This document shows, in pieces, positions 55,734-64,000 of a stretch of 64,000 nucleotides of DNA. Positions within the stretch are counted from its first letter, which is position 1. Each line of letters opens with the position of its first letter. The notes beneath the pieces were generated by a model. The model was not told where the DNA came from. It worked only from the letters and a program-made list of their open reading frames with translations, and searched no databases. The stretch covers positions 124,001 to 188,000 of the forward strand of contig NZ_OEST01000007.1 of assembly GCF_900241005.1 (NCBI RefSeq). The letters are read 5' to 3'. A program made the position numbers and the translations under genes. This DNA comes from Bacteroides cutis. Lineage in GTDB: Bacteria > Bacteroidota > Bacteroidia > Bacteroidales > Bacteroidaceae.

Positions 55734-57290
55734 ATGGAACAGGTGCGTAAATTGCCAATCGGCATACAGACTTTTGAGGAAATACGTAAGGATAATTATC
55801 TCTATGTGGATAAAACTGCTATAGTTTATCAGATTGCAAATGTCGGTAAGCCTTATTTTTTGAGTCGTCCACGTCGTTTCGGAAAAAGCCTGCTTATCTC
55901 TACTTTTGAGGCTTATTTTCAAGGACGTAAGGACTTGTTTCAAGGACTTGCGATCGAAAAATTAGAAACCGAATGGAAAGAATATCCGGTATTTCATTTG
56001 GATTTGAACGCCGAGAAATATGACAGTAAGGAAGCACTGGAACAGGTGCTTTCTCGTAATCTGAGTCTGTGGGAAGATCGATGGGGAAAGGATGTGGCAG
56101 AAGATACACTTGCTTCCCGTTTTATAGGAGTACTTAGGCGTACTTACGAACAAACTGGCAAACAAGCAGTAGTATTGATAGATGAGTATGACAAGCCCTT
56201 GCTTCAGGCTATCCTCGATGAACCGTTGTTGGAAGAATACCGTCGTACCCTGAAAGCCTTTTATGGAGTGTTGAAAAGTGCCGACCGTTATCTTCGTTTC
56301 GTATTCCTGACAGGAGTAACCAAGTTTGCACAGGTAAGTGTGTTCAGTGATTTAAACCAGTTGAACGATATCAGCATGAAACCTGCCTATGCCACGGTTT
56401 GTGGCATTACCAAGGACGAATTAGTGGAAACGTTTACTCCTGAGATTGATAATTTGGGAAAGAAGAACGGACTTACTTTTGACGAAACCGTATGTCGTTT
56501 GACAGCCTTATATGATGGCTATCATTTTGAAGAGTCGGCAGAAGGTGTTTTTAATCCCTTTAGCCTGCTAAATGTTTTTGATAGTTATAAATTTGATAAT
56601 TACTGGTTCCAGACGGGTACACCTACCTATCTTGTTGACTTGCTGAAACAGAGTGATTATGATTTACGCCTGTTGATTGATGGGGTAGAAGTACAGGCAT
56701 CCGCTTTTTCAGAATATCGTGCGGAGACAAGAAACCCGCTTCCTATGATTTATCAGAGTGGTTATCTCACAATCAAGGGATATGATAAAGAGGTCAGTCT
56801 TTATACTTTGGGATTTCCTAATGATGAGGTTCGTTATGGCTTTTTGAATTTTCTGATCCCCTATTATACAGAAGTGTCTGATGCGGAGACCGGTTTTTAT
56901 ATTGTAAAATTCATGCGTGAGTTGAGAGCCGGTAATGTAGATGCCTTCATGGAGCGCCTGAAGGTGTTTTTTGCAGGTATGCCTTACGAATTAAGTGAGA
57001 ATACTGAGCGTCATTATCAAGCCATTTTCTATGTAGTCTTTACCCTAATGGGACAATTTGTAGAAACGGAAGTCCGCAGTGCCCGTGGCCGTGCCGATGC
57101 AGTTGTGAAAACAAAAGACTTTATTTTTGTTTTTGAATTCAAACTGAATGGAACCGCTGAAGAAGCGTTGAAGCAGATTGATGAAAAAGGGTATCTGATT
57201 CCTTATACCTTAGATGGGAGGAAGTTGGTGAAAGTAGGGGTGAACTTCAGCAAAGAAACGAGGAATGTGGATGAGTATGTCATAAGATAG
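55734..57290 (+). CDS. AAA-ATPase-like / PD-(D/E)XK nuclease-like protein
   Basis: 518 codons of the family that opens with GIQTFEEIRKDNYLYVDKT. Walker A-like PRRFGKSLL (about residue 47), Walker B-like VVLIDEYDKP (about 148). The C-terminus has a PD-(D/E)XK-type core (GRADAVVKT, then FVFEFKL). These occur in many copies in gut Bacteroidetes and their role is unsettled (mobile cargo or defence have been suggested). It sits between upxZ and the capsule biosynthesis genes with its own promoter, so it looks like an insertion into the locus. Confidence 0.85.
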   Translation: MEQVRKLPIGIQTFEEIRKDNYLYVDKTAIVYQIANVGKPYFLSRPRRFGKSLLISTFEAYFQGRKDLFQGLAIEKLETEWKEYPVFHLDLNAEKYDSKEALEQVLSRNLSLWEDRWGKDVAEDTLASRFIGVLRRTYEQTGKQAVVLIDEYDKPLLQAILDEPLLEEYRRTLKAFYGVLKSADRYLRFVFLTGVTKFAQVSVFSDLNQLNDISMKPAYATVCGITKDELVETFTPEIDNLGKKNGLTFDETVCRLTALYDGYHFEESAEGVFNPFSLLNVFDSYKFDNYWFQTGTPTYLVDLLKQSDYDLRLLIDGVEVQASAFSEYRAETRNPLPMIYQSGYLTIKGYDKEVSLYTLGFPNDEVRYGFLNFLIPYYTEVSDAETGFYIVKFMRELRAGNVDAFMERLKVFFAGMPYELSENTERHYQAIFYVVFTLMGQFVETEVRSARGRADAVVKTKDFIFVFEFKLNGTAEEALKQIDEKGYLIPYTLDGRKLVKVGVNFSKETRNVDEYVIR

Positions 57291-57314
57291 TATTGTTATG
57301 AAATCAATTGAATG

Positions 57315-57519
57315 TTTAGGATTATGGGATTCAATTTGTTGCTTGTGGCAATAAAAGTGTGGAAAGTTTTGTCTTTGTCATGTGCGAAAGCGAATTCAAG
57401 CAACTGATACTTTTTACCCGCTTCATCAAACAGACCGATATGCTTTCGGCATTGCAATGCAAGAATTGGACGGAATTTGCCAACGCTATAATAGTCCGGT
57501 TTACGCTGAGAACAAATAA
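57315..57519 (+). pseudogene. Remnant of an N-acetylmuramidase gene
   Basis: Three frames carry consecutive family pieces: FRIMGFN (57315-57335), then NKSVESFVFVMCESEFKQL and FTRFIKQTDMLSALQCKNW in a second frame (57341 to about 57490), then YNSPVYAENK and a stop (57519) in a third. Together they match the C-terminal part of the muramidase family (QIMGFN, SVexFV, SExxQLxaFxxFI, LxaLxxkxWxxFA, YNGPxYaxN). At least two frameshifts and no N-terminal half, so it is dead. Confidence 0.7.
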
Positions 57520-57974
57520 CTAAAAGCTTGTAATATAATAGTACTGATAGAATCCTACCGAGGTGGCTACTAAAGCGGGTGTCCTCTCGGGCGAGTATAG
57601 ACGTGTTAGATAAAGTGAACTTTATACATAAAACAATTCTACTAATAATCAAACCGTAATGTACTATGTTCATGTGAGCGCCTATCAGTAAGGGCAGACC
57701 GAGGGCATGAGCCATTAATAGATATTTTAGCGAGTTGTACGAGCCCATTATCTGTAACTACAAAGGGGGAAGAATTTACAATGGTACTTAAACTCCAGTA
57801 TTTATTGGAGTTTAAGTGGTGTGGCTAACAGGATTGGATGGCTTACCGTTTAAGTGGATTATATTTACCTAAGCTAAAAATAACCGCGAGATTGATGGAA
57901 ATTGCCTAATCATCTGACGAATAAGCAAATCATTTAAATTTATGTAGGTCATTTACTAAATATAATGTTTACTT
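57520..57974. other. Gene-free stretch before the acyltransferase (455 bp)
   Basis: No supported gene. It contains one perfect 11-bp hairpin (CTTAAACTCCA/TGGAGTTTAAG, 57787-57816) without a T-run. It is probably decayed sequence continuing from the muramidase remnant. Confidence 0.5.
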
Positions 57975-59168
57975 ATGATTTTGCAGTTGTTTGAATTTGG
58001 TGAAAGTAAAAAAATAACTTTACAGAAAGATTTAGATTCTACTACAATAGATTGGCTTCGATTCCCACTCGTTATAGCAGTTATATTCATACATAGTGGT
58101 GGACTAAAAGAGATAGACTTAGACTATCTCCATGCAAATCCATTCACACTCGAATCCATGTATGATTTTATTCGGATTACTTTTTCGCATATCGGAACCC
58201 ATTTTGCAGTACCTGTATTCTTTATGATATCCGGTTATCTATTTTTTTATAAATTGAAAGAATGGAACCTAAGTGTCTACAAATCAAAGCTGGCAAAAAG
58301 GTTCAAAACCTTGTTTATCCCCTATATGTTATGGAATTGCATATGTATATTTATGGGCATCATTATCCGGACGGGGGGGGTAGTTCTGAAAGGAAAACCA
58401 ATAGAGTATATTTGGAGTCCACTGATAGAGAAAGGTATCTTATCCATTTTCTGGGATTGTGAAACGTGGGGATTGAATTACACGAATTGGTTTGGATATT
58501 CTGTACCTGAAAGTTCACCCATTTTAGTACCATTATGGTATATCCGTGATTTGATGGTCGTTATACTATTTACACCTTTGATTTATCAACTTATTAAGAA
58601 ATTCAAACTTTATTTCGTTAGCATATTAGGACTTTGCTATTTGTCTTTTGTCTTTATACCGATTCATGGTTTTTCAGCCTGTGGTTTTTTTTGGTTCTCA
58701 TTAGGGGCCTATTTTAGTACAAACAATAAAAGTATGGTTGATTCCTTTTATAGATTCAGAATACCTGCCTCTATTCTAGCAATAGTCATGTTGATACCGT
58801 TAATTTGGATGAATGGTCGCAGTGGTGATGGGGCTACCACGACAGTTAGCACAATTCTATATCCTTTTTATGTCATTGGCGCTGTCATATCATCGATTTG
58901 CTTAGCTTCCTATTTGTTAAGGAGAAAGAAGGTGGGTGTAAATAAAAAACTGGTAAGATCAACTTTTTTTATATATTTGTTGCACCCGTTTGTGCTTCTT
59001 TTTATGGTAAGAGTGAATAAGCTATCCATTTCGTTTAATTATGTTTGGCAATCCATTATATATCTGATTATCCCTGTAGTAACTGCGATGATATGTGTTT
59101 GGCTATTTAATTTATTGAACAAATACACACCACAATTATTGTCAGTACTTGTGGGTAACCGTAAATAA
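57975..59168 (+). CDS. Membrane acyltransferase (acyltransferase family 3)
   Basis: 397 codons with about ten hydrophobic segments. The opening IDWLRFPLVIAVIFIHSGG contains the family His; PVFFMISGYLFFYKLK and PLWYIRDLM follow, typical of acyltransferase-3 proteins that O-acetylate surface sugars. It is a plausible capsule-modifying enzyme given its place in the CPS locus. It is isolated by the muramidase remnant on one side and IS66 on the other. Confidence 0.85.
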   Translation: MILQLFEFGESKKITLQKDLDSTTIDWLRFPLVIAVIFIHSGGLKEIDLDYLHANPFTLESMYDFIRITFSHIGTHFAVPVFFMISGYLFFYKLKEWNLSVYKSKLAKRFKTLFIPYMLWNCICIFMGIIIRTGGVVLKGKPIEYIWSPLIEKGILSIFWDCETWGLNYTNWFGYSVPESSPILVPLWYIRDLMVVILFTPLIYQLIKKFKLYFVSILGLCYLSFVFIPIHGFSACGFFWFSLGAYFSTNNKSMVDSFYRFRIPASILAIVMLIPLIWMNGRSGDGATTTVSTILYPFYVIGAVISSICLASYLLRRKKVGVNKKLVRSTFFIYLLHPFVLLFMVRVNKLSISFNYVWQSIIYLIIPVVTAMICVWLFNLLNKYTPQLLSVLVGNRK

Positions 59169-59530
59169 CATTGTCATTCTCCTGAAACATTTGATATGGT
59201 AATAACGAAGATTTAAAATCTATGCATAATGCGAATCAGTAGTTAAACTCTGATTCATTGTTTTAGAAAATTAAATAAATTGATCTTCATTGCTCTTTGG
59301 ATATTTGTCTTCTCATTCAGTCAGTTGAAAAACGATTCTATGGGTTGTCTGATTATTGAAAAGCTGTCGATAATAGGCTCTGGTTGCTTTCTCCCTTTAA
59401 GTAATAATGGTGTTTTCTTTTTTTATTACTTTTATGGGCGTGAGCCGATGATAAATATTTCAGGGAATGTATGGTTTTTTTTGCAGAAAGCTACAGCGTA
59501 AAGTTTGAGCCCGAAATAATACATATTCTT
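59169..59530. other. Gene-free stretch between the acyltransferase and IS66 (362 bp)
   Basis: Contains the left copy of the inverted palindrome (59229-59258). A 73-codon hydrophobic frame (59280-59501) lacks an upstream signal and family features; it may be a fragment of a membrane protein. Confidence 0.5.
59229..59258 (+). repeat. Left copy of a palindrome flanking IS66
   Basis: ATGCGAATCAG...CTGATTCAT, itself a hairpin (GAATCAG/CTGATTC). The copy at 62083-62118 is the same sequence in inverse orientation, with a 6-base longer loop. Confidence 0.7.
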
Positions 59531-59608
59531 GTTAGCGTCCAAACATGACGTATAGCATACTTCAAATAAAATATAGACCTTTGTTGTTGTAATCAAACCC
59601 CACTTAAT

Positions 59609-59955
59609 ATGTACAGCAACAGCGATTTTGAAAATTTCTTTCTCCGCTATAAATCGGAAGCGGTGACTAGCAAAGAGTCCATTCAATCCTTTTGTTTGAG
59701 AAATAACGTACCCTATAACCTTTTTGAGAAATGGTACAAAGATACGCGGCACAAGTTAGTTCCAGTCAAAGTGGATGGTCAACCGGAGCATCAGGAAAGG
59801 AAGTCAAGTCTCCGGACCTGGTCTCTACTTCCAATCAGGAAGCTGTGCGTATTATGGTGGATATCCGTATGAGCACTGGCATTCACATACAATAGCGCAA
59901 TTTGAGCCACGCAGGTTTGAAACAGCTCGTGGAGAAGTTGGAGGTTTTATGTTGA
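59609..59955 (+). pseudogene. IS66 tnpA, frameshifted
   Basis: Starts MYSNSDFENFFLRYKSEA and keeps the helix-turn-helix (SFCLRNNVPYNLFEKWY). The frame shifts near 59800 and continues as VKSPDLVSTSNQEAVRIMVD; an internal TAG follows HIQ. It ends overlapping tnpB (ATGTTGA), as in intact copies. Confidence 0.85.
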
Positions 59956-60124
59956 GTGTGACGGGCCTGAATACGTTCTATTTCTTGAAGGACTTTCATG
60001 ATATGAGATGCAAGTACGAAAGTAAGTATTCCATGAAGGTGGGGAACTCATTTATTCCATTGATTGGAAGGATGTAGTCCTTCTTCTTGAAAGTCCAGTA
60101 ATTAAACGTTTGAAAATTAGATAA
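59949..60124 (+). pseudogene. IS66 tnpB (Orf2), internal deletion
   Basis: The N-terminus (VTGLNTFYFLKDFHDMRCKY) and the C-terminus in another frame (SIDWKDVVLLLESPVIKRL) are present, but the middle, about half of the usual 115 residues, is missing. Confidence 0.85.
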
Positions 60125-60185
60125 ATAGTTTTGTTTTTATTTGTTTAATCCATTGGTTTTCAGTATATTTTTATGGTTTTAACAA

Positions 60186-61924
60186 ATGAAAATGGACGAC
60201 TTTGAAAGAGATAAAATGTTGGCTTGCGCCTATCAGCTGAAAGACCGGGAATTTGAACCGTTCTCTTGGGATGATCCATTTTTAGATATGGGAACAGACG
60301 AAAAATCAAAGCTTCTTTTGGAGTTCATGAATCAGAACCACTCTCTACAAGAGATAGTGGAGCTTCTGAAATCAGAACGTGTTTCCTCTTTGGATTATAA
60401 AGCAAAATTTGAGGAGGAGCATAAACTAAGAGAAGAGGAACATCAACTGAATATAAGCCTGCAATCGAGATTGGATAACCTGTTACAGACTATCGATTCT
60501 TTGCGTGAGCAGGTTGCTCTGATGAACTAACATCGTTATGGCTCTAAAACCCAGAAGAGAAAGCCGACCCAATCAAATACCGCTTGTGCAGACCATACAA
60601 AGGACAAGGATGATTTTGATGGTACTCCCGGTTCTATCGTTATGGATTCCACTAATGTTGCTTCTGCGGAAGAGTCCAACGGGCAAACCTCGGTGAAAGC
60701 CGAAAAAGAATTTCGCTATAACCGCTACGGCATGAAGTATCGCACAATGAAAGCTGACAAGACTGTCTGCCACCGTAGTGACTTGAATCGATTGCCAGCG
60801 GGTGCTACGGTGATAAAGTTGCTGCACAGATACTCTTATGAGCAAGTCAGCAGCATTGTTGAGCACGATTACGAACTTATCCGTTATAAGACGTTTGAGG
60901 GTACTATCATTGATGGTTATTTCCCTCGCGCCGGAGCACCTGAGGTTATTGATGTAGTTTCCGGTACGCATGCTTCGAGCTCCTTCTTAGCTTATCTTGT
61001 TTTCAACAAGTATGTGCTTGATATCCCTCTGTACCGTGAGCTGGTACGTATGATGGATGAACTGATGCAGGTCAGTCGCATGACTTTGACCAACTGGCTT
61101 GAGAAAGACTCAATTGTCAACTGCGATGAAACCTGGTGTCGTGTAAAAGTAGCAGACAGCTATAAAAAGAAGTATATCTGGTGTCTGGTGAACAAGGCTG
61201 CCAAGGTTGTTATCTACTGTTATGAGGATGGTTCAAGAGGCAGGGATGCCTTACGGTATATCCTTGGAGATACCCAACTCAAGGCACTACAGTCGGACGG
61301 ATATAATGTCTATATGTATTTGGATGACGAACTGATAGATACTGACCATCTTTCCTATTTGGCTCATGCCCGTGCCAAATTCAAGTATGCTTGGGAGCAA
61401 GGTGGAAATAAGGATACTGATTTCTTTCCGGATGCTTTTAGCGAACTTTATTAGTTGGAAGTCGATTATGAAAAAGGCAAGTTAAGTAGCGAACAGATAA
61501 AGGCTTTCCGTGATAATCTTAAGACGAAAGAGATCATTATCAAAATACGCAGCAAGTTGGATGCCATGTTATCCGATGTACATCCGGCCCGAGGTGATCT
61601 GATGGAGAAGGCTCTGAATTACTTGAATACCTTCTGGCCTCCATTTTTGCTTACACCAGAGACGGTTCTTATACGATTGACAATTCTATTGCCGAACGTT
61701 TCATACGTCCCTTGGCTGGCGAGCGCAAGAACTCCTTATTCTTTGGCAGCGGTAAGATGGCCGGAGTATCGGTGGTCTACCATACCATCATCTCCACTTG
61801 CAAGATGTAGGGAGTTTCTGCCTTGCAATACTTTAAGATGTTTTTCCGGAAGATAGTAAATGGTCGTAGGGATTATGATAATCTTCTTCCAGTGACTATC
61901 GGACTGGGTAATAATAAACTTTAA
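60186..61924 (+). pseudogene. IS66 tnpC transposase, multiply disrupted
   Basis: One reading frame is followed from 60186 with in-frame stops at 60528 and 61452, then a frameshift near 61640 and a TAG (CAG in the family) at about 61808 before the end GLGNNKL. Transposase landmarks are visible: the N-terminal coiled coil, a PAGATVIKLLHRYSYE segment, NCDETWCRV (catalytic Asp region), LQSDGYNVY and the C-terminal SIAERFIRPLAGERKNSLFF. Inactive. Confidence 0.9.
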
Positions 61925-62082
61925 AAATCAACTTCTTTTTTGAACTTATTTAAGGGATAACCGCCTTTTGGTGGGTTTCCTTAGGGGATATGTCAAAATT
62001 GGACGCTAACCTAATATGCTGATTTTTAAGTAGATTGAGAAATAGAAATGAGATAATTAACTGAATAATAAAATTTAATTAG

Positions 62083-62118
62083 ATGAATCAGAAAGTGTTT
62101 TCAACTGCTGATTCGCAT
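62083..62118 (-). repeat. Right copy of the palindrome flanking IS66
   Basis: ATGAATCAG...CTGATTCGCAT, inverse of the copy at 59229-59258. It ends 9 bp before the start codon of the ligase gene, so it could form a hairpin over its translation start region. Confidence 0.7.
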
Positions 62119-62127
62119 AAATAACTT

Positions 62128-63618
62128 ATGTTTGAAGAAGAAATTCTACAGCCCGTGATGGCTAATTTAGAAAGATACTCAGAGAGAAATGCTTTCTGCA
62201 TAGAAAATAAATTTTATACTTATAGTGATTTTTCAAATACTATAAAAAAGATTCGTAGTTTGTTGCAATCTCGTGAAATAGAAAGTAAAAACATAGGTCT
62301 TGTAACTAATAATGATGTCGAAACCTATGCTTCTATTTTCGCTTTGTGGCTTGAAGGATATTCTTATGTACCTTTGCATGTAAATCAACCTATTGATAGG
62401 TGTTGCAATATTATAAATCAAGTAGGTATAGATACGATTTTAGATTCGTCTGAACAGTCTCGCTACGAAGAAATGATGCTTATCCATACTAATGTAAAAG
62501 TAGATATAAATGCAGATCTTAATATAGAAAAAAATGCAACTGATAATGATTTAGCATATATTCTTTTTACATCCGGTAGTACTGGTATTCCTAAAGGTGT
62601 AACTATTTCAAGAGGTAATATCTCTGCTTTTATTAACTCTTTTTGGGCTACAGATATTCAAATTAGTGAAAACGATAATTGTCTTCAATGTTTCGATTTG
62701 ACTTTTGATGTATCTGTTCAATGTTATTTATCAGCCCTTATCAAGGGGGCTTGTGTATTTACTGTCCCTTATATGGAAGGTAAATATTTATACGTAGCAG
62801 GGTTAATGGAGGAATATGGGATTTCTTTTGCAGTGATGGCTCCATCTATGCTTAGATATATGCAACCTTTCTTTGAACAAATTGATATGACTAAGCTTAA
62901 AACGTGTATTCTCACAGCTGAAGCTTGCCCTAAAAAATTACTAGAACAGATATATACCTATAATTCTCATATTCAGCTTTTTGATTTTTACGGTCCCACC
63001 GAAGCGACAATTTATTGTACATATTATAAATTGTCTAATAGTAATTCCAATAAAGAATTGAATGGTATCATTTCAATTGGGAAAACTTTGAAAAATGTTT
63101 CAAGTATTATCCTTCGTGAAAATGATATAGAATGTGAATGTAACGAGAAAGGTGAATTATGTATTACCGGATTACAGGTTACACCTGGATATTGGAATAA
63201 TTCGGAAAAAAATATTTCGTCTTTCTTTGAACGAGAATATGCTGGTAGTCTTATGCGTTTTTATCGAACAGGAGATTTATGTTATAAAGATGAAGATGGA
63301 GATATCATGTATTCTGGTCGTATAGATAATCAAGTTAAGATTCAAGGTTATCGAATAGAATTAGGGGAAATTGAATTTCAAGTGAGAGAATTTCTCCCGA
63401 ATACAAATGTTGTCTGCTTGGCAAAAAAAGATACTGATATCACCACATTGTTCCTTATTATTGAAGGTGAAAAATTTGCGACAAACGAACTGGTCTCCTA
63501 TTTAGCCTCCAAACTACCTTCTTATATGATTCCATCCCATATATTGTTTATCAAGGAGTTTCCGTTGAATAGTAGTGATAAAGTAGATAGAAAAAAGATG
63601 GAATTAATAATTAGTTGA
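62128..63618 (+). CDS. AMP-forming adenylation enzyme (amino-acid/acyl ligase, DltA-like)
   Basis: 496 codons, a free-standing ANL-family adenylation protein. Motifs in order: YILFTSGSTGIPKGV (P-loop), FDFYGPTEATIYC, YRTGDLCY, GRIDNQVKIQGYRIELGEIE, and the C-terminal catalytic Lys in NSSDKVDRKK. It activates a carboxylic acid, probably an amino acid, as an adenylate for transfer to a carrier protein; no carrier gene is visible yet. It is probably part of capsule decoration. The region is markedly AT-richer than the core genes. Confidence 0.88.
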   Translation: MFEEEILQPVMANLERYSERNAFCIENKFYTYSDFSNTIKKIRSLLQSREIESKNIGLVTNNDVETYASIFALWLEGYSYVPLHVNQPIDRCCNIINQVGIDTILDSSEQSRYEEMMLIHTNVKVDINADLNIEKNATDNDLAYILFTSGSTGIPKGVTISRGNISAFINSFWATDIQISENDNCLQCFDLTFDVSVQCYLSALIKGACVFTVPYMEGKYLYVAGLMEEYGISFAVMAPSMLRYMQPFFEQIDMTKLKTCILTAEACPKKLLEQIYTYNSHIQLFDFYGPTEATIYCTYYKLSNSNSNKELNGIISIGKTLKNVSSIILRENDIECECNEKGELCITGLQVTPGYWNNSEKNISSFFEREYAGSLMRFYRTGDLCYKDEDGDIMYSGRIDNQVKIQGYRIELGEIEFQVREFLPNTNVVCLAKKDTDITTLFLIIEGEKFATNELVSYLASKLPSYMIPSHILFIKEFPLNSSDKVDRKKMELIIS

Positions 63619-63622
63619 TGAG

Positions 63623-64000
63623 ATGATTGATAAATTGAGTAAAAAGGAATGTTGTGGCTGTAATGTTTGTGGGGATGCATGTCCTAAGGGAGCTATAAAA
63701 TTCGTTGAAGACAATGAAGGATTTCTGTACCCTTCAATTAACGACGACTTGTGTATCAAATGTGATATTTGTGAGAAAGTCTGTCCTGTCATTAATATTG
63801 GCCTCCTTAAACAGAATGACTTTGAACATCCCCATTGCTTTGCTGCTGTCCATAAAAACCTTCAAATTCGTTTTGATAGTACTTCAGGTGGAGCTTTTTC
63901 TGCTTTCGCAAAAAAAGCTTATACAGAAAAAGCCTATGTGGGTGGTGCAATATGGAATAAAGATTGGAGCGTAACAGAATACATCTCAAATAATAAGAAT
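63623..64000 (+). CDS. F420 hydrogenase beta subunit-like iron-sulphur protein, cut by the right edge
   Basis: Open from the ATG at 63623 to the end (126 codons seen). Two ferredoxin-like clusters are clear (CCGCNVCGDACP and CIKCDICEKVCP), followed by the FrhB-family start (CFAAVHKN, STSGGAFSAFA). Such proteins are common in polysaccharide loci of Bacteroides, often beside polysaccharide pyruvyl transferases; the reaction is not established. It starts 4 bp after the ligase stop, so the two are co-transcribed. Confidence 0.85.
   Translation, partial: MIDKLSKKECCGCNVCGDACPKGAIKFVEDNEGFLYPSINDDLCIKCDICEKVCPVINIGLLKQNDFEHPHCFAAVHKNLQIRFDSTSGGAFSAFAKKAYTEKAYVGGAIWNKDWSVTEYISNNKN

Larger units (their letters stand above)
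59531..62010 (+). mobile_element. Decayed IS66-family insertion sequence
   Basis: Terminal inverted repeats GTTAGCGTCCAAACATGACGTAT (left) and GTTAGCGTCCAATTTTGACATAT (right, read inward) bound 2480 bp with the tnpA-tnpB-tnpC order of IS66. All three genes are broken. The 8 bases outside each end do not match, so no target-site duplication survives. Confidence 0.9.

Noticed and set aside
57296..57748. 150-codon minus-strand frame after the ATPase gene
   Set aside because: The opposite strand holds frameshifted muramidase motifs over its downstream half, and the frame itself has no family-like features.
59280..59501. 73-codon hydrophobic frame before IS66
   Set aside because: No promoter, ribosome site or recognisable motif; possibly a fragment of a membrane protein but not supportable as a gene.
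59523..62018. 8-bp target-site duplication of IS66
   Set aside because: ATATTCTT on the left and CTAATATG on the right do not match.

Overview
The window is from a gut Bacteroides, close to B. thetaiotaomicron/B. fragilis in gene content. Evidence: promoters of the Bacteroides type (-33 TTTG, -7 TAnnTTTG) in place of sigma-70 boxes, few Shine-Dalgarno sequences, a long-type PPi-dependent phosphofructokinase, a ferredoxin-linked 2-oxoacid oxidoreductase, a galactose cluster beside mannose-6-phosphate isomerase, and a UpxY/UpxZ capsular polysaccharide (CPS) locus. No rRNA, tRNA or CRISPR array was recognised.

Layout. 1-5.2 kb (minus): amino-sugar and cell-wall genes: a partial golvesin/amidase-type exported protein, a NagB-like/PIG-L fusion whose NagB half has lost its catalytic residues, and nagA. 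5.3-14.9 kb (minus): a tight five-gene run of a small protein, an acyltransferase, a nitrilase-family amidase, a thioester alpha-2-macroglobulin lipoprotein and PBP1C. 15.4-21.2 kb (plus): a complete tripartite RND efflux operon behind a long leader with three related semi-palindromes. 21.2-29.1 kb: cold-shock and RRM proteins, pfp, GH25 lysozyme, prmA, a low-complexity exported protein and a FadL-like porin. 29.2-32.7 kb (minus): an ECF sigma operon with an envelope protein, then a PerR-like regulator with rubrerythrin and a candidate PerR box. 32.9-41.3 kb: nadE, a porin with a solute-binding protein, a TPR histidine kinase with LuxR-type regulator, and a lipoprotein. 41.4-44.6 kb (minus): the 2-oxoacid:ferredoxin oxidoreductase operon, including a 57-codon membrane protein at 42731-42904. 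44.7-52.1 kb: rpiB-tkt, galK-gluP-galM and manA.

The core genome appears to end near 52.15 kb, where five GTTAAC palindromes lie at exactly 23-bp steps and end in a strong terminator. From 52.3 kb a CPS locus begins: three minus-strand flank genes (one frameshifted in a poly-A run), a hairpin-rich leader, upxY, upxZ, an ATPase/nuclease-like cargo gene, an N-acetylmuramidase remnant, an acyltransferase, a decayed IS66 element enclosed by an inverted pair of palindromes, and the start of the biosynthetic genes (an AMP-forming ligase and an iron-sulphur FrhB-like protein cut by the right edge). The last 2 kb is visibly AT-richer, as expected of exchanged capsule genes.

Functionally the core half covers amino-sugar recycling, peptidoglycan synthesis with protease defence, efflux, oxidative-stress control and central carbon metabolism (pfp, tkt, rpiB, Leloir pathway, Kor). 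UpxY and UpxZ would respectively promote elongation through this capsule operon and interfere with other capsule loci.
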